Below, in pieces: positions 24,729 through 33,231 of a stretch of DNA of 64,000 bases. The notes beneath the pieces are model-generated. The model saw only the letters and a list, made by a program, of their open reading frames with translations. It was not told the DNA's origin and ran no database searches. The position numbers and the translations under genes were made by a program. Each line of letters begins with the position of its first letter. Position 1 is the stretch's first letter. Origin of the DNA: Agromyces mediolanus (lineage in GTDB: Bacteria > Actinomycetota > Actinomycetes > Actinomycetales > Microbacteriaceae); NCBI RefSeq assembly GCF_023715325.1, contig NZ_JAMBNX010000001.1, positions 496,001-560,000 on the forward strand, given 5' to 3'.

Positions 24729-24768
24729 AGCGACTTGCCCGACTTTCATGAAAGTCGGGCAAGTCGCT
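24729..24768. repeat. Palindrome family copy 6 (shared 3' hairpin)
   Basis: Perfect 40-bp palindrome centred at 24748/24749. The outer arms AGCGAC/GTCGCT differ from all other copies while remaining fully paired, and the core TTGCCCGACTTTCATG is unchanged. It lies between the convergent stops at 24713 and 24787. This is the last copy in the window. Confidence 0.88.
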
Positions 24769-24786
24769 TGGAAGGGGCCGGACCGC

Positions 24787-25764
24787 TCAGGCGGCCGCGC
24801 GGCGTGCTCGGCCGGCCCGCCAGGTCTTCACGAAACCGTCGATGACGTCGGCGAGCGCCACGCCCACGATCGTCACGACCGTGACGGTCACCACGATGGG
24901 TCCGGCATCGCCCCAGGGCCAGCCCATCGCGTCGAGCGCCGCGGGGTTGACCAGCCGTCCCTCGACGAGCAGCCAGAGGGCGGGCACCGTGAACGCGACG
25001 TTCAGCAGCACGTTCACGACGGCGAGCCACCAGGTCCAGCCGAGCAGGAAGATCGCGACGGCGAAGAGGATCTCGAGCCCGATGATGCCGATGAAATAGG
25101 GCAGCCAGAAGCTCCACAGCGCGGGGTCGAGGAGCGGCACCGCTTCGAGCTGGGGCACCCAGGGGAGGCCGAACTGCTGCCAGACGAGGAACGCCGCGAA
25201 CACGAGGAGGAAGAACACGGCGGCGATCAGCTCGGCGAGCCGGGAGGTGCGGGCCGGCTCGATGGTCGCGGGCAGCTGGTCGAGCGTCCACAACGAGTCG
25301 ATGCCGCGTTTGCCCTCGGCGGTGGGGGTGCGCTCGAGCACGGCGAAGACGAGCGTCGTCCAGAACCCCAGGTGCACGACGACCGAGAGCGACACGACGA
25401 CCGCCGAGCCGATCACGTCGCCGACGGGGGCTCCGGAGATCGCTTTGCCGAGGGCGACCCCGACGGCGGCGATCGGCACCACGAGCACGAGCAGCAGTTT
25501 CAACAGCCGCCACCAGGTGAGGTAGTAGCGCGGCCCGATGAGCTGCAGCGGGCGGTCGACGTATCCGGCGGCGAGCGCGACCGGATCGCCGAGCTCGGTG
25601 AGCACCGCGCGCTCGGCATCGTCGGGCGAGGCGCCCTGCTCGAGCAGTGCGTCGGTCTCGTCGCCGATGCGCTCGCGAAGCTCGCGCTCGAGGTCGCGCC
25701 GCTGGGCGTCGGGCACGCTACGGGCAGCCGCCCAGACGTAGCGGTCGGTCAGCGTGGCAGTCAT
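24787..25764 (-). CDS. Membrane protein with permease-prefix/HAAS-like N-terminus
   Basis: 325 aa. The cytoplasmic N-terminus (about residues 1-65) reads DAQRRDLERELRERIGDE followed by SPDDAERAVLTELGDPVALA, the signature of permease-prefix/HAAS domains found next to PadR regulators. Then come about seven hydrophobic segments. ATG at 25764 overlaps the PadR stop by 4 bp (ATGA). The function is unknown; the PadR pairing suggests a two-gene membrane stress or transport module. Confidence 0.85.
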   Translation of the reverse strand: MTATLTDRYVWAAARSVPDAQRRDLERELRERIGDETDALLEQGASPDDAERAVLTELGDPVALAAGYVDRPLQLIGPRYYLTWWRLLKLLLVLVVPIAAVGVALGKAISGAPVGDVIGSAVVVSLSVVVHLGFWTTLVFAVLERTPTAEGKRGIDSLWTLDQLPATIEPARTSRLAELIAAVFFLLVFAAFLVWQQFGLPWVPQLEAVPLLDPALWSFWLPYFIGIIGLEILFAVAIFLLGWTWWLAVVNVLLNVAFTVPALWLLVEGRLVNPAALDAMGWPWGDAGPIVVTVTVVTIVGVALADVIDGFVKTWRAGRARRAAA

Positions 25765-26099
25765 GAGTCGTCTCCCGTCAGGCGCGCGAGCGCCGCGTCG
25801 ATGAGTTTCCAGTCGCCGGTGAGCGCTTCAGCGAGACGCTCGCCCGCCGGGCTCGTGCGGTAGAACTTGCGGGGCCTCGCCTCGTCGGTGTTCCACTCGC
25901 TCGTGAGCAGCCCCTGCTTCTCGAGCCGCCGGAGCAGGGGATAGAGGGTGTTCGCGTCGACCGTGATACCGAGCGCGTTCAGCGATTCGAGCAGGGCGTA
26001 GCCGTAGTCGGCGGTGCGGAGGCGGATGAGGCAGGCGAGCACGACGGTGCCGCGACGCAGCTCCTGCAGGTGGCCGGCGGTGAGATCGTCTGTGCTCAT
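25761..26099 (-). CDS. PadR family transcriptional regulator
   Basis: 112 aa PadR winged helix: GTVVLACLIRL, YGYALLESLNALG, VDANTLYPLLRRLEKQGLL and the RKFYRTSPAGE wing. ATG at 26099 has no ribosome site, but a promoter ends 7 bp before it, so it is probably leaderless. A 12-bp palindrome overlaps its -10, suggesting autorepression. It is co-transcribed with the downstream membrane protein. Confidence 0.93.
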   Translation of the reverse strand: MSTDDLTAGHLQELRRGTVVLACLIRLRTADYGYALLESLNALGITVDANTLYPLLRRLEKQGLLTSEWNTDEARPRKFYRTSPAGERLAEALTGDWKLIDAALARLTGDDS

Positions 26100-26105
26100 G
26101 GCACA

Positions 26106-26135
26106 CACAGTACTGTGCGTCACACACTATTGCAA
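26106..26135 (-). promoter_or_regulatory. Leaderless PadR promoter with overlapping palindrome
   Basis: On the minus strand, TTGCAA (26135-26130), a 17-bp spacer, TACTGT (26112-26107), then 7 nt to the ATG at 26099. The perfect palindrome CACAGTACTGTG (26106-26117) covers the -10 box and is a good candidate PadR operator. A second dyad, GTGCGTC/GACGCAC, spans 26115-26142. Confidence 0.65.
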
Positions 26136-26181
26136 GACGCACGATGACGTGTGGATGCCTCGAACGAGTCGGCCCAGCTGT

Positions 26182-27399
26182 TCAAGCCCGGCGGAGCGCC
26201 GCGGCGATCGCGGGGGAGAGCTCGCCACGCCCGGTCACCGCGACGTCGTCGAGCCCCTGCCAGGCCGCCGCGCGGCGCAGCACGGGCACCAGTCGTTCGG
26301 CCGCCTCGGCCGGGGCGCCGGGCTCCGCCCAGGCGGACTGCACTCGGAGCACGCCGGCCTGCCGGTCGCTCTTCAGATCGACGCGACCGACGAGGCGGTC
26401 GTCGACGAGGAGGGGCAGGCTGTAGTAGCCGAACACGCGCTGCGGCTCCGGTGTGTAGATCTCGATGCGGTAGTGGAAGTCGAAGAGGCGCTCGGTGCGG
26501 GGCCGGAACCACACCACGGGGTCGAAGGGCGACAGCAGGGCGGTCGCCTCGACCCGGCGCGGGCGGCGGGCGTCGCGGTGCAACCAGGTGGGCGTCGGCT
26601 TCGTGCCGGTGCGCCAGCCGGGCACCTCGACCGGCACCAGGACGCCCGCGTCGCGGAGCTCGTCGATCGCGCGTCGGACCGGCGCACGCTTCATGCGCCA
26701 GTAATCGGCGAGGTCGGCCTCGGTCGCGATGCCCAGAGCGGATGCCGCGAGCGCGACGAGCTCGCGCACCGCCTCGGGCTCGGGCGGCGCGGCGTCGAGC
26801 AGCTCGCCCGGCAGCGCCTGCTCGGGCAGCGCGTAGACGCGCTCGAAGCGCCGCCGCTCGACGCAGACGACGTCGCCCGTGCGGAACATCATCTCGAGGG
26901 TGCGCTTGACGTCGGACCAGCCCCACCACGGCCCGCGCCGCTCGTTCGCGTCGTGCTCGATCTCGCTCGCCCGCAGCGGGCCCTTGGCCGCGAGCTCGGA
27001 CCGCAGCCAGCCGGCGAGGCCCCGGTCGTCGGCGACCCAGCCGCCCCAGTCCTCGCCGCGGTCGCGGTACTCCGCCCGACGGAACTCGAAGAGCGGCCAG
27101 AGCCGTCGCGGGATGAACGCGGCCTGGTGCGCCCAGTACTCGAGGGTGCGCCCGCGCCGGCCGTAAGTGAGTCGGTCGAGGGCCCCGCGGTCGTAGTGGC
27201 CGAGCCGGCTGAACGCCGGGAGGTAATGGCTGCGCTCGAAGACGTTGACGGAGTCGATCTGCAGCAGCCCGAGCCGGTCGACCACCCCGCCGACCGCCCG
27301 AGCACCGGCGGCCTCGGCGGGCTCGAAGACCGGCTTGCCGATGCCCTGGGCGGCGAGCGCGATGCGCCGGGCGAGGGCGGGGCTGACGGTATCGACCAT
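26182..27399 (-). CDS. Winged-helix DNA glycosylase, YcaQ/AlkZ (AZL) family
   Basis: 405 aa, close to E. coli YcaQ. The catalytic QxD motif is Q47-I-D49 in GLLQIDSVNV, followed by the family's RSHYLPAFSRLG and EYWAHQAAFIP. The C-terminal half has FHYRIEIYTPEPQRVFGYYSLPLLV. YcaQ-type enzymes remove alkylated bases and unhook interstrand crosslinks. ATG at 27399; an upstream extension is possible but lacks a ribosome site. It is a stand-alone gene between the PadR module and the AI-2E-type permease. The ability to open crosslinks is family knowledge, not shown here. Confidence 0.9.
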   Translation of the reverse strand: MVDTVSPALARRIALAAQGIGKPVFEPAEAAGARAVGGVVDRLGLLQIDSVNVFERSHYLPAFSRLGHYDRGALDRLTYGRRGRTLEYWAHQAAFIPRRLWPLFEFRRAEYRDRGEDWGGWVADDRGLAGWLRSELAAKGPLRASEIEHDANERRGPWWGWSDVKRTLEMMFRTGDVVCVERRRFERVYALPEQALPGELLDAAPPEPEAVRELVALAASALGIATEADLADYWRMKRAPVRRAIDELRDAGVLVPVEVPGWRTGTKPTPTWLHRDARRPRRVEATALLSPFDPVVWFRPRTERLFDFHYRIEIYTPEPQRVFGYYSLPLLVDDRLVGRVDLKSDRQAGVLRVQSAWAEPGAPAEAAERLVPVLRRAAAWQGLDDVAVTGRGELSPAIAAALRRA

Positions 27400-27509
27400 G
27401 TGGCGGAGGCTATCGCCCGCCGCCGACATCCGCCTGCCGGCGCTGCGTCGGCCGGCCGGCACCGATCTCGCATGCCGGCTCCGGAATGGGCCGCATTTAG
27501 ACTGGAGCG

Positions 27510-28748
27510 ATGGAGGACTCGAAGGGGCGGGCTCGAGGCAGGTTCCGACGTCGGCCGAGGCCGGGTGAGGTCGAAGCGACGACGCAGGCGCCGCCGGACT
27601 GCCGTGAGGCGGACGACGGCGTGCCGTACGGCATGCGCCTCGCCGGCGCCTGGTCCTGGCGACTGCTCCTCGTCGGCGCCGTGATCGCGGTGGTGATCTT
27701 CCTCGTCATCCAGCTGAGGCTCATCGTCATCCCGCTGCTCGTCGCGGTGCTGCTCTCCGCGCTCCTCGTCCCCTTCAGTCAGTTCCTGCAGCGCCACCGG
27801 TGGCCGAAGTGGCTGTCGGTCGCCACCGCCATGGTCGCGATGCTCGCCGTCGTCGGCGGCCTGCTGACGCTCGGCATCTGGCAGATCGCGCGCGGCTCCG
27901 ACGAGCTCGCCGCGCAGTCGCTGACCGCCTGGGAAGACCTCAAGGTCTGGCTCCTCGAGGGTCCGTTCCACATCACCGAGACGCAGCTGAACGACTGGGT
28001 CGGGCAGGCGCTGACCGCGATCCAGGAGGACTCCGGCGTGCTGTGGAGCGGCGCGCTCTCGGTCGGCTCGAGCTTCGGGCACTTCCTCGCCGGCATGCTG
28101 CTCGCCCTCTTCGCGACGCTGTTCATCCTCATCGACGGACGCGGCATCTGGAACTGGCTCGTCGGCATCTTCCCGCGCCGCGGGCGCGCCGCGATCGACG
28201 GGGCCGGCCGTTCCGGCTGGACCACGCTGCAGAACTTCGTGAAGGTGCAGATCCTCGTCGCGACGATCGACGCGGTCGGCATCGGCCTCGGCGCGCTGCT
28301 GCTCGGCGTGCCGCTCGCCATCCCGATCGCGGTGCTGGTCTTCCTCGGCTCGTTCATCCCCATCGTCGGCGCGGTGGCCACGGGCGCCCTCGCCGTCTTC
28401 GTCGCCCTCGTCTACAACGGCTGGGTGATCGCGCTCATCATGCTCGGCGTCGTGCTCCTCGTGCAGCAGGTCGAGGGGCACGTGCTCCAGCCGCTCATCA
28501 TGGGCACGGCCGTCAAGGTGCACCCGCTCGGTGTCGTGATCGCCGTCGCGACGGGGTCCCTGCTCGCCGGCATCCCGGGCGCCCTCTTCGCGGTGCCGAT
28601 CGCCGCGGTCGCGAACGTCATGATCGCGTACATCGCGAAGGGCGACTGGAAGCGCGGCAGTCCGCCCTCGGCCTCCGACGCGACCTCCCCCCTCTGGCGC
28701 ACCGTCCCGCAGCGTCCCGGCTTCCAACGAGGAGAACCCACCCCGTGA
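27510..28748 (+). CDS. AI-2E transporter family permease
   Basis: 412 aa. A basic N-terminal tail precedes about seven hydrophobic segments in the AI-2E/PerM family pattern: LRLIVIPLLVAVLLSALLVP at the start, the central FLGSFIPIVGAVATG and the C-terminal QQVEGHVLQPLIMG signature. The family includes the AI-2 exporter TqsA and Na+/H+ antiporters, so the cargo cannot be named. ATG at 27510. The stop overlaps the ilvA GTG by 4 bp. Confidence 0.9.
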   Translation: MEDSKGRARGRFRRRPRPGEVEATTQAPPDCREADDGVPYGMRLAGAWSWRLLLVGAVIAVVIFLVIQLRLIVIPLLVAVLLSALLVPFSQFLQRHRWPKWLSVATAMVAMLAVVGGLLTLGIWQIARGSDELAAQSLTAWEDLKVWLLEGPFHITETQLNDWVGQALTAIQEDSGVLWSGALSVGSSFGHFLAGMLLALFATLFILIDGRGIWNWLVGIFPRRGRAAIDGAGRSGWTTLQNFVKVQILVATIDAVGIGLGALLLGVPLAIPIAVLVFLGSFIPIVGAVATGALAVFVALVYNGWVIALIMLGVVLLVQQVEGHVLQPLIMGTAVKVHPLGVVIAVATGSLLAGIPGALFAVPIAAVANVMIAYIAKGDWKRGSPPSASDATSPLWRTVPQRPGFQRGEPTP

Positions 28749-29983
28749 CCAACAGCTTCCCCGGCCCCGGGCTCGCCGACTTCGAGCGCGCCCGCGAGAT
28801 CGTCGCCGGCGTCGCCCGCGAGACTCCGATGGAGTCCTCCCGCTACCTCGCCCGCGTCGTCGGCGTCCCCGTGCACCTGAAGTGCGAGAACCTGCAGCGC
28901 ACCGGGTCCTACAAGCTCCGCGGCGCCTACCACCGCATCGCCAACCTGAGCCCGGAGGAGCGTGAGCGCGGCGTCGTCGCCTCGTCCGCCGGCAATCACG
29001 CGCAGGGCGTCGCGTTCGCCGCCCGCGAGCTCGGCATCAAGGCGACGATCTTCATGCCGGTCGGCGTCGCGCTGCCGAAGCTCGAGGCGACGCGCGCCTA
29101 CGGGGCCGACGTCATGCTCGCCGGCGCGTCGTTCGGCGAGACCCAGCAGGCCTCGATCGAGTACGCCGAGCGCACCGGAGCCGTGCTCATCCCGCCGTTC
29201 GACCACCCGGACGTCGTCGCCGGGCAGGGCACGCTCGGCCTCGAGATCCTCGACCAGGTGCCCGACGCCGCGACGATCGTGGTGCCAATCGGTGGCGGCG
29301 GGCTCGCCGCGGGCATCGCGAGCGCCGCCAAGCAGCGCGCCGCGGCGGAGGGGCGCACCATCCGCGTCGTCGGCGTCCAGGCGGCGAACGCCGCGCCGTA
29401 TCCCGTGTCGATCGAGGCGGGGGAGCCGATGCAGGTGCCCGTGCTGCCGACGATCGCCGACGGCATCGCCGTCTACCGCCCGGGCGAGCTGAACTTCCGC
29501 ATCATCCGGGAGACGGTCGACGAGGTCGTCACCGTCGGCGAGGACGACATCGCGCGGGCCCTGCTGGTGCTGCTCGAGCGGGCGAAGCTCGTCGTCGAGC
29601 CGGCCGGCGCCGTCTCGGTGGCCGCGCTCATCACCGGCGCGGTGCAGTCCGACGGGCCCGTCGTCGCGATGCTCTCCGGCGGCAACATCGACCCGCTGCT
29701 CATGCAGCGCGTCATCTCGCACGGTCTCGCCGCTTCGGGCCGCTACCTGACGGTGCGCGTCGGCCTGCCGGACCGCCCCGGCCAGCTCCTCCGCATCGCG
29801 GAGCTTCTGGCCGGCTCGCACGCGAATGTCGTCGAGGTCCTGCACACTCGCCACGGCCGGGGCTTGCAGATCTCGGAGGTCGAGATCGACATCTCGGTGG
29901 AGACGCGCGGTCCCGAGCACCGCACCCAGGTGGTCGAGGTGCTCCGCAGCGCGGGCTACGCGCCCGTCGTCCTCGACGACTGA
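28745..29983 (+). CDS. ilvA: Threonine ammonia-lyase with C-terminal ACT domain
   Basis: 412 aa PLP enzyme converting threonine to 2-oxobutanoate. The PLP lysine is Lys57 in GSYKLRG, SSAGNHAQG is the phosphate-side loop, and the Gly-rich VPIGGGGLAAG binds the PLP phosphate. The last ~75 residues (YLTVRVGLPDRPGQLLRIAELLA onward) form one ACT domain. GTG at 28745 with AGGAGAA upstream and a 4-bp overlap with the permease gene. It could be the biosynthetic or catabolic type; the single ACT domain fits the shorter actinobacterial form. Confidence 0.93.
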   Translation: MTNSFPGPGLADFERAREIVAGVARETPMESSRYLARVVGVPVHLKCENLQRTGSYKLRGAYHRIANLSPEERERGVVASSAGNHAQGVAFAARELGIKATIFMPVGVALPKLEATRAYGADVMLAGASFGETQQASIEYAERTGAVLIPPFDHPDVVAGQGTLGLEILDQVPDAATIVVPIGGGGLAAGIASAAKQRAAAEGRTIRVVGVQAANAAPYPVSIEAGEPMQVPVLPTIADGIAVYRPGELNFRIIRETVDEVVTVGEDDIARALLVLLERAKLVVEPAGAVSVAALITGAVQSDGPVVAMLSGGNIDPLLMQRVISHGLAASGRYLTVRVGLPDRPGQLLRIAELLAGSHANVVEVLHTRHGRGLQISEVEIDISVETRGPEHRTQVVEVLRSAGYAPVVLDD

Positions 29984-30016
29984 CGAGGGTCGCCGCGCGC
30001 GACCGCCGCAGACGCA

Positions 30017-30046
30017 GGATGCCCCGGGCGATCGCCCGGGGCATCC
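30017..30046. terminator. Bidirectional GC-rich terminator
   Basis: Perfect 30-bp palindrome (GGATGCCCCGGGCGA and its complement) between the convergent ilvA and greA stops. No T-run on either side, as is common in high-GC Actinobacteria. Confidence 0.8.
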
Positions 30047-30068
30047 GTTCGTCTCGCGGACCGGTCGG

Positions 30069-30560
30069 CTACTCGCCGCCCCAGGTCTCGACGCGGACGA
30101 TCTCGACCGCGATCTCGCGGCCGTTCGGCGCCTCGTAGCTGGTCTTCTCGCCGACCTTCAGGCCGAGGATGGCGGCACCCAGGGGGGACTGCTCGCTGAA
30201 CACGTCGAGCTCGGAGTCGCCGGCGATCTCGCGGCTGCCGATGAGGAAGGTCTCCTCGTCGCCGGCGATCACGGCGGTGATGACGGTGCCGGACTCCACG
30301 ATGCCCTTCGACGCGGGCGCCTCGCCCACCTCCGCGTGCTTCAGCAGCTCGGTCAGCTGGCGGATGCGCGCCTCCTGCTTGCCCTGCTCGTCCTTCGCGG
30401 CGTGGTAGCCGCCGTTCTCCTTGAGGTCGCCCTCTTCGCGCGCCGCCTCGATGCGCTTGGCGATCTCCTCGCGACCGTGCGTGGAGAGATGTTCGAGCTC
30501 ACCGGCGAGCCGGTCGTAGGCCTCCTGGGTCAGCCAGGTGACGGTGGCGTCCTGCGCCAT
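30069..30560 (-). CDS. greA: Transcription elongation factor GreA
   Basis: 163 aa, the usual size. The N-terminal coiled-coil finger carries the diagnostic REEGDLKENGGYHAAKDEQG tip (acidic residues that reach the RNA polymerase active site). The C-terminal FKBP-like domain has SPLGAAILGLKVGE and the PNGREIAVEI end. It releases backtracked polymerase by stimulating RNA cleavage. ATG at 30560, nine bases after AGGAG. Confidence 0.97.
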   Translation of the reverse strand: MAQDATVTWLTQEAYDRLAGELEHLSTHGREEIAKRIEAAREEGDLKENGGYHAAKDEQGKQEARIRQLTELLKHAEVGEAPASKGIVESGTVITAVIAGDEETFLIGSREIAGDSELDVFSEQSPLGAAILGLKVGEKTSYEAPNGREIAVEIVRVETWGGE

Positions 30561-30635
30561 GGTGCACACTCCTGTTCGGAACTGCGTCCGGAATAGACGT
30601 GTCGCCCCGGCGGATGCCGGAGCGAATCTCCAATG

Positions 30636-31109
30636 TTAGGTGAGCCAGCACCGGTTGATCAAACCGGTGTTCGCCTCCTGCGCGGTGCGGACGGTCTCGG
30701 TGAACTCGCGGATCGGCTTGTCGGATGCGGGGATCTCGACGACCTTCCAGCCGACCACCGTGAAGTCCTCGTTGAACGCCTGCACGATGCACGCCGTCTC
30801 GTTGCCCGCGGGGACCGAGAGCTGCCACGTCACCTCGACGGCGCGCTCGTCGGGCTGGAGCACATGGCCGATGTCGGTCGCCTGGATCTGCGGCTTGCTG
30901 CCGTCGAGCCCGGCCCACACGACCCAGGCGACGAGCACGATCGCGACGGCGACCCCGCCGAGCACGAGCAGCAGGCGGTCGCGCGAGCGGGCGCGCTTGG
31001 TGCGCCCGTAGCGGGCCTCGATCGCCTCGGAGGGCGCCGCGGGGGTGTCGGCATCGGCTGGCGACTGTTCGTCGCTCGGCGCGGATGCCGCGGCGTCGGC
31101 AGGGCTCAC
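30636..31109 (-). CDS. DUF4307 domain-containing membrane protein
   Basis: 157 aa. An acidic/Ala-rich cytoplasmic N-terminus with ARYGRTKRARSRDR is followed by one membrane segment (about residues 46-66) and an extracytoplasmic beta-rich domain with VTWQLSVPAGNETACIVQAF and the C-terminal NRCWLT, typical of DUF4307. The family sits beside greA, mca and ilvA in many Actinobacteria; the function is unknown. GTG at 31109 with GAAGGAG upstream. Confidence 0.88.
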   Translation of the reverse strand: MSPADAAASAPSDEQSPADADTPAAPSEAIEARYGRTKRARSRDRLLLVLGGVAVAIVLVAWVVWAGLDGSKPQIQATDIGHVLQPDERAVEVTWQLSVPAGNETACIVQAFNEDFTVVGWKVVEIPASDKPIREFTETVRTAQEANTGLINRCWLT

Positions 31110-31134
31110 TCGGGCTCCTTCGAGGTGGATCGAC

Positions 31135-31152
31135 TAGGCTGCATCCAGCCTA
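31135..31152. promoter_or_regulatory. Face-to-face -10 boxes in a divergent promoter
   Basis: TAGGCTG (31135-31141), CATC, CAGCCTA (31146-31152) form a perfect inverted repeat. Each arm is a TAGGCT -10 hexamer on its own strand, so polymerase for DUF4307 and for the small membrane protein would collide or alternate here. Each predicted leader is about 30 nt and ends with a ribosome site. Confidence 0.55.
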
Positions 31153-31176
31153 ACGCCGCCCCCTGAAGGGAACCCG

Positions 31177-31512
31177 ATGCTCCTGTCCTCCGCCGTTTCC
31201 GCGCTCTCCGCCGTCGTCGACGCGGCCGAGAAGGAGGAGTTCGACCCGAACACGGTCACGCCCGGCGTCATCGGCTTCGCCGTGACGTTCCTCGTGGCGG
31301 TGGCGGTGCTGCTGCTCATCCTCGACATGACTCGACGCATCCGCCGCACGAACTACCGCGCGCAGGTGCAGGAGCAGCTCGACGCCGAGGAGCAGGCGGA
31401 GGCCGAGGGCGCCGGCGACTCCGAGACCGACGGGGCAGCCGGCGCCGGGGCGGCGGACACCGCGGCCGAGCCGGTGCAGGAGTCCGAGCCTCCCGCCCCG
31501 AAGCGCGACTGA
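31177..31512 (+). CDS. Small single-pass membrane protein, acidic tail
   Basis: 111 aa. One hydrophobic segment at about residues 28-51 (GVIGFAVTFLVAVAVLLLIL), then a basic MTRRIRRTNYRAQ stop-transfer stretch and a long Ala/Glu/Gly-rich acidic tail. It resembles conserved short proteins found next to DUF4307 in Actinobacteria. GAAGGG precedes the ATG at 31177. No function can be assigned. Confidence 0.8.
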   Translation: MLLSSAVSALSAVVDAAEKEEFDPNTVTPGVIGFAVTFLVAVAVLLLILDMTRRIRRTNYRAQVQEQLDAEEQAEAEGAGDSETDGAAGAGAADTAAEPVQESEPPAPKRD

Positions 31513-31566
31513 CCGCGAGCGCGACTTATCGCGAGCGCGACTGACCGCGTCGTCGCGATCGCCCCG

Positions 31567-32373
31567 TCAGCCCGCGTTGTACGCCGGTGCGAGCGCGATC
31601 AGCAGGGTCGCCGTCCAGTGGCACATGAACGCCAGCACGGTGCACACGTGGAAGATCTCGTGGAAGCCGAAGTGCCCGGGCCACGGGTTCGGACGCTTCA
31701 GCCCGTACACGACCGCGCCGATCGTGTAGAGCACGCCGCCGACGATCACGAGCACCATCATCGCGACGCTCGCCGCGAGCAGGTCGCCGAGGTACATCAC
31801 CGCCGCCCAGCCGAGCAGCAGGTAGATGGGGACGTAGAGCCAGCGCGGTGCCGTGATCCAGAACACGCGGAAGCCGATGCCGAGCAGTGCCCCGCTCCAG
31901 ACCACGGCGAGCAGCACGAAGCCCTTCTCGGGCGGCAGCGCCAGCACGGAGAGCGGCGTGTAGGTGCCCGCGATGAGCAGGAAGATGTTCGCGTGGTCGA
32001 TGCGCTTCAGGATGATCTTCGTGCGCGGCTTCCAGTCGAAGCGATGGTAGAGCGCCGAGTTGCCGAACAGCAGCATCGAGGTCAGCACGAACACGGCCGA
32101 GGCCCACTTCGCCGGGGCACCGTGGGCGAGCGAGATGAGCACGATGCCCGCCGCGATCGTGACCGGGAAGGTGCCCGCGTGGATCCAGCCGCGCCAGCTG
32201 GGCTTCAGCTCGGCCGGATTGGCGGGCGAGGCGTCGAGGAGCGGGATGTTCGGCAGTTCGGGACCGCGGTGCTCGTCGCGGGCGACCGCGGCGTCCGAGG
32301 CGTCGAGCTCGGCGGCCGGATGCTCCAGCCGCTCGGCGACGTCTTCTGGTTCGCGCGCGTCCGTGGGGGTCAT
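31567..32373 (-). CDS. trhA: Hemolysin III family / TrhA membrane protein
   Basis: 268 aa. A hydrophilic 55-residue N-terminus is followed by seven hydrophobic segments of the PAQR/TrhA fold. The conserved metal-site motifs are present: SALYHRFDW (Ser and His), DHANIFLLIAGTYTP (Asp, His) and GFHEIFH (two His). Family members influence membrane lipid homeostasis. ATG at 32373. It is divergent from uppS, an arrangement common in Actinobacteria. Confidence 0.92.
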   Translation of the reverse strand: MTPTDAREPEDVAERLEHPAAELDASDAAVARDEHRGPELPNIPLLDASPANPAELKPSWRGWIHAGTFPVTIAAGIVLISLAHGAPAKWASAVFVLTSMLLFGNSALYHRFDWKPRTKIILKRIDHANIFLLIAGTYTPLSVLALPPEKGFVLLAVVWSGALLGIGFRVFWITAPRWLYVPIYLLLGWAAVMYLGDLLAASVAMMVLVIVGGVLYTIGAVVYGLKRPNPWPGHFGFHEIFHVCTVLAFMCHWTATLLIALAPAYNAG

Positions 32374-32433
32374 GTCCCAAGCGTAGGACCTCGGCCATCA
32401 CGATCCGCTGTGAGTGTCGGCCCCGGGTGGGGG

Positions 32434-32439
32434 TAGCGT
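32434..32439 (+). promoter_or_regulatory. Leaderless-type -10 (TAGCGT) for uppS
   Basis: TAGCGT followed by 6 bp and the GTG at 32446, with no Shine-Dalgarno sequence in between. Same layout as at 20410 and 22664. Confidence 0.5.
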
Positions 32440-32445
32440 AGTCGG

Positions 32446-33231
32446 GTGCAGAACAGCGATCGGTCCCTGGGTCGCGGTCTCCTCTACCGGATGTATCAAC
32501 GGCGCCTGCAACGGGGCCTCGGTCCCGGTGCGGTGCCGCGGCACGTCGCGATGATCATCGACGGCAACCGGCGCTGGGCGAAGCAGCTCGGCTACGACAC
32601 CGCCGCGCACGGCCACCGGGCCGGTGCCGCGAAGATGCGCGAGTTCCTCGAGTGGTGCGACGATCTCGGCATCCGCGTGGTGACGCTCTATCTGCTCTCG
32701 AGCGACAACCTCAGCAACCGCGCCCCCGACGAGCTGGCCGACCTCATCGAGATCATCGCCGAGCTCGCCGAGGAGCTCAGCCACTACCGCGACTGGCGGG
32801 TGCAGCACGTCGGCAGCGACGCGGGCCTGCCCGATCCACTCGTCGCCGCGCTCGACGCCGCCGAGCACCGCACGATCGACAAGCGTGGCCTGCACGTGAA
32901 CCTCGCGGTCGGCTACGGCGGCCGCACGGAGATCACCGATGCGATGCGGGCCATCGTCGCCGCGCACCACGCCGAGGGCCGCAGCCTCGAAGACCTGGCC
33001 GAGCGGCTGACGCCCGATCTCATCGGCGAGCACCTCTACACCGGCGGCCAGCCCGACCCCGACCTCGTGATCCGCACCTCGGGCGAGCAGCGGCTCAGCG
33101 ATTTCATGCTGTGGCAGTCGGCGCACAGCGAGTTCTACTTCGTCGAGGCGCTCGGCCCGGACCTCCGCAAGGTCGACTTCCTGCGCGCGCTCCGCGACTA
33201 CGCCAAACGGCATCGGCGCTTCGGCGGCTGA
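32446..33231 (+). CDS. uppS: Isoprenyl transferase (undecaprenyl diphosphate synthase type)
   Basis: 261 aa cis-prenyltransferase. The catalytic Asp39 is in MIIDGNRRWAK, followed by HGHRAGAAKMREFLEWC, LYLLSSDN and the C-terminal DLVIRTSGEQRLSDFMLWQ motif. It makes the long-chain prenyl diphosphate carrier for cell-wall synthesis at the membrane. The exact chain length (decaprenyl, undecaprenyl or a shorter Z-farnesyl product) cannot be told. GTG at 32446, apparently leaderless. Confidence 0.95.
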   Translation: MQNSDRSLGRGLLYRMYQRRLQRGLGPGAVPRHVAMIIDGNRRWAKQLGYDTAAHGHRAGAAKMREFLEWCDDLGIRVVTLYLLSSDNLSNRAPDELADLIEIIAELAEELSHYRDWRVQHVGSDAGLPDPLVAALDAAEHRTIDKRGLHVNLAVGYGGRTEITDAMRAIVAAHHAEGRSLEDLAERLTPDLIGEHLYTGGQPDPDLVIRTSGEQRLSDFMLWQSAHSEFYFVEALGPDLRKVDFLRALRDYAKRHRRFGG

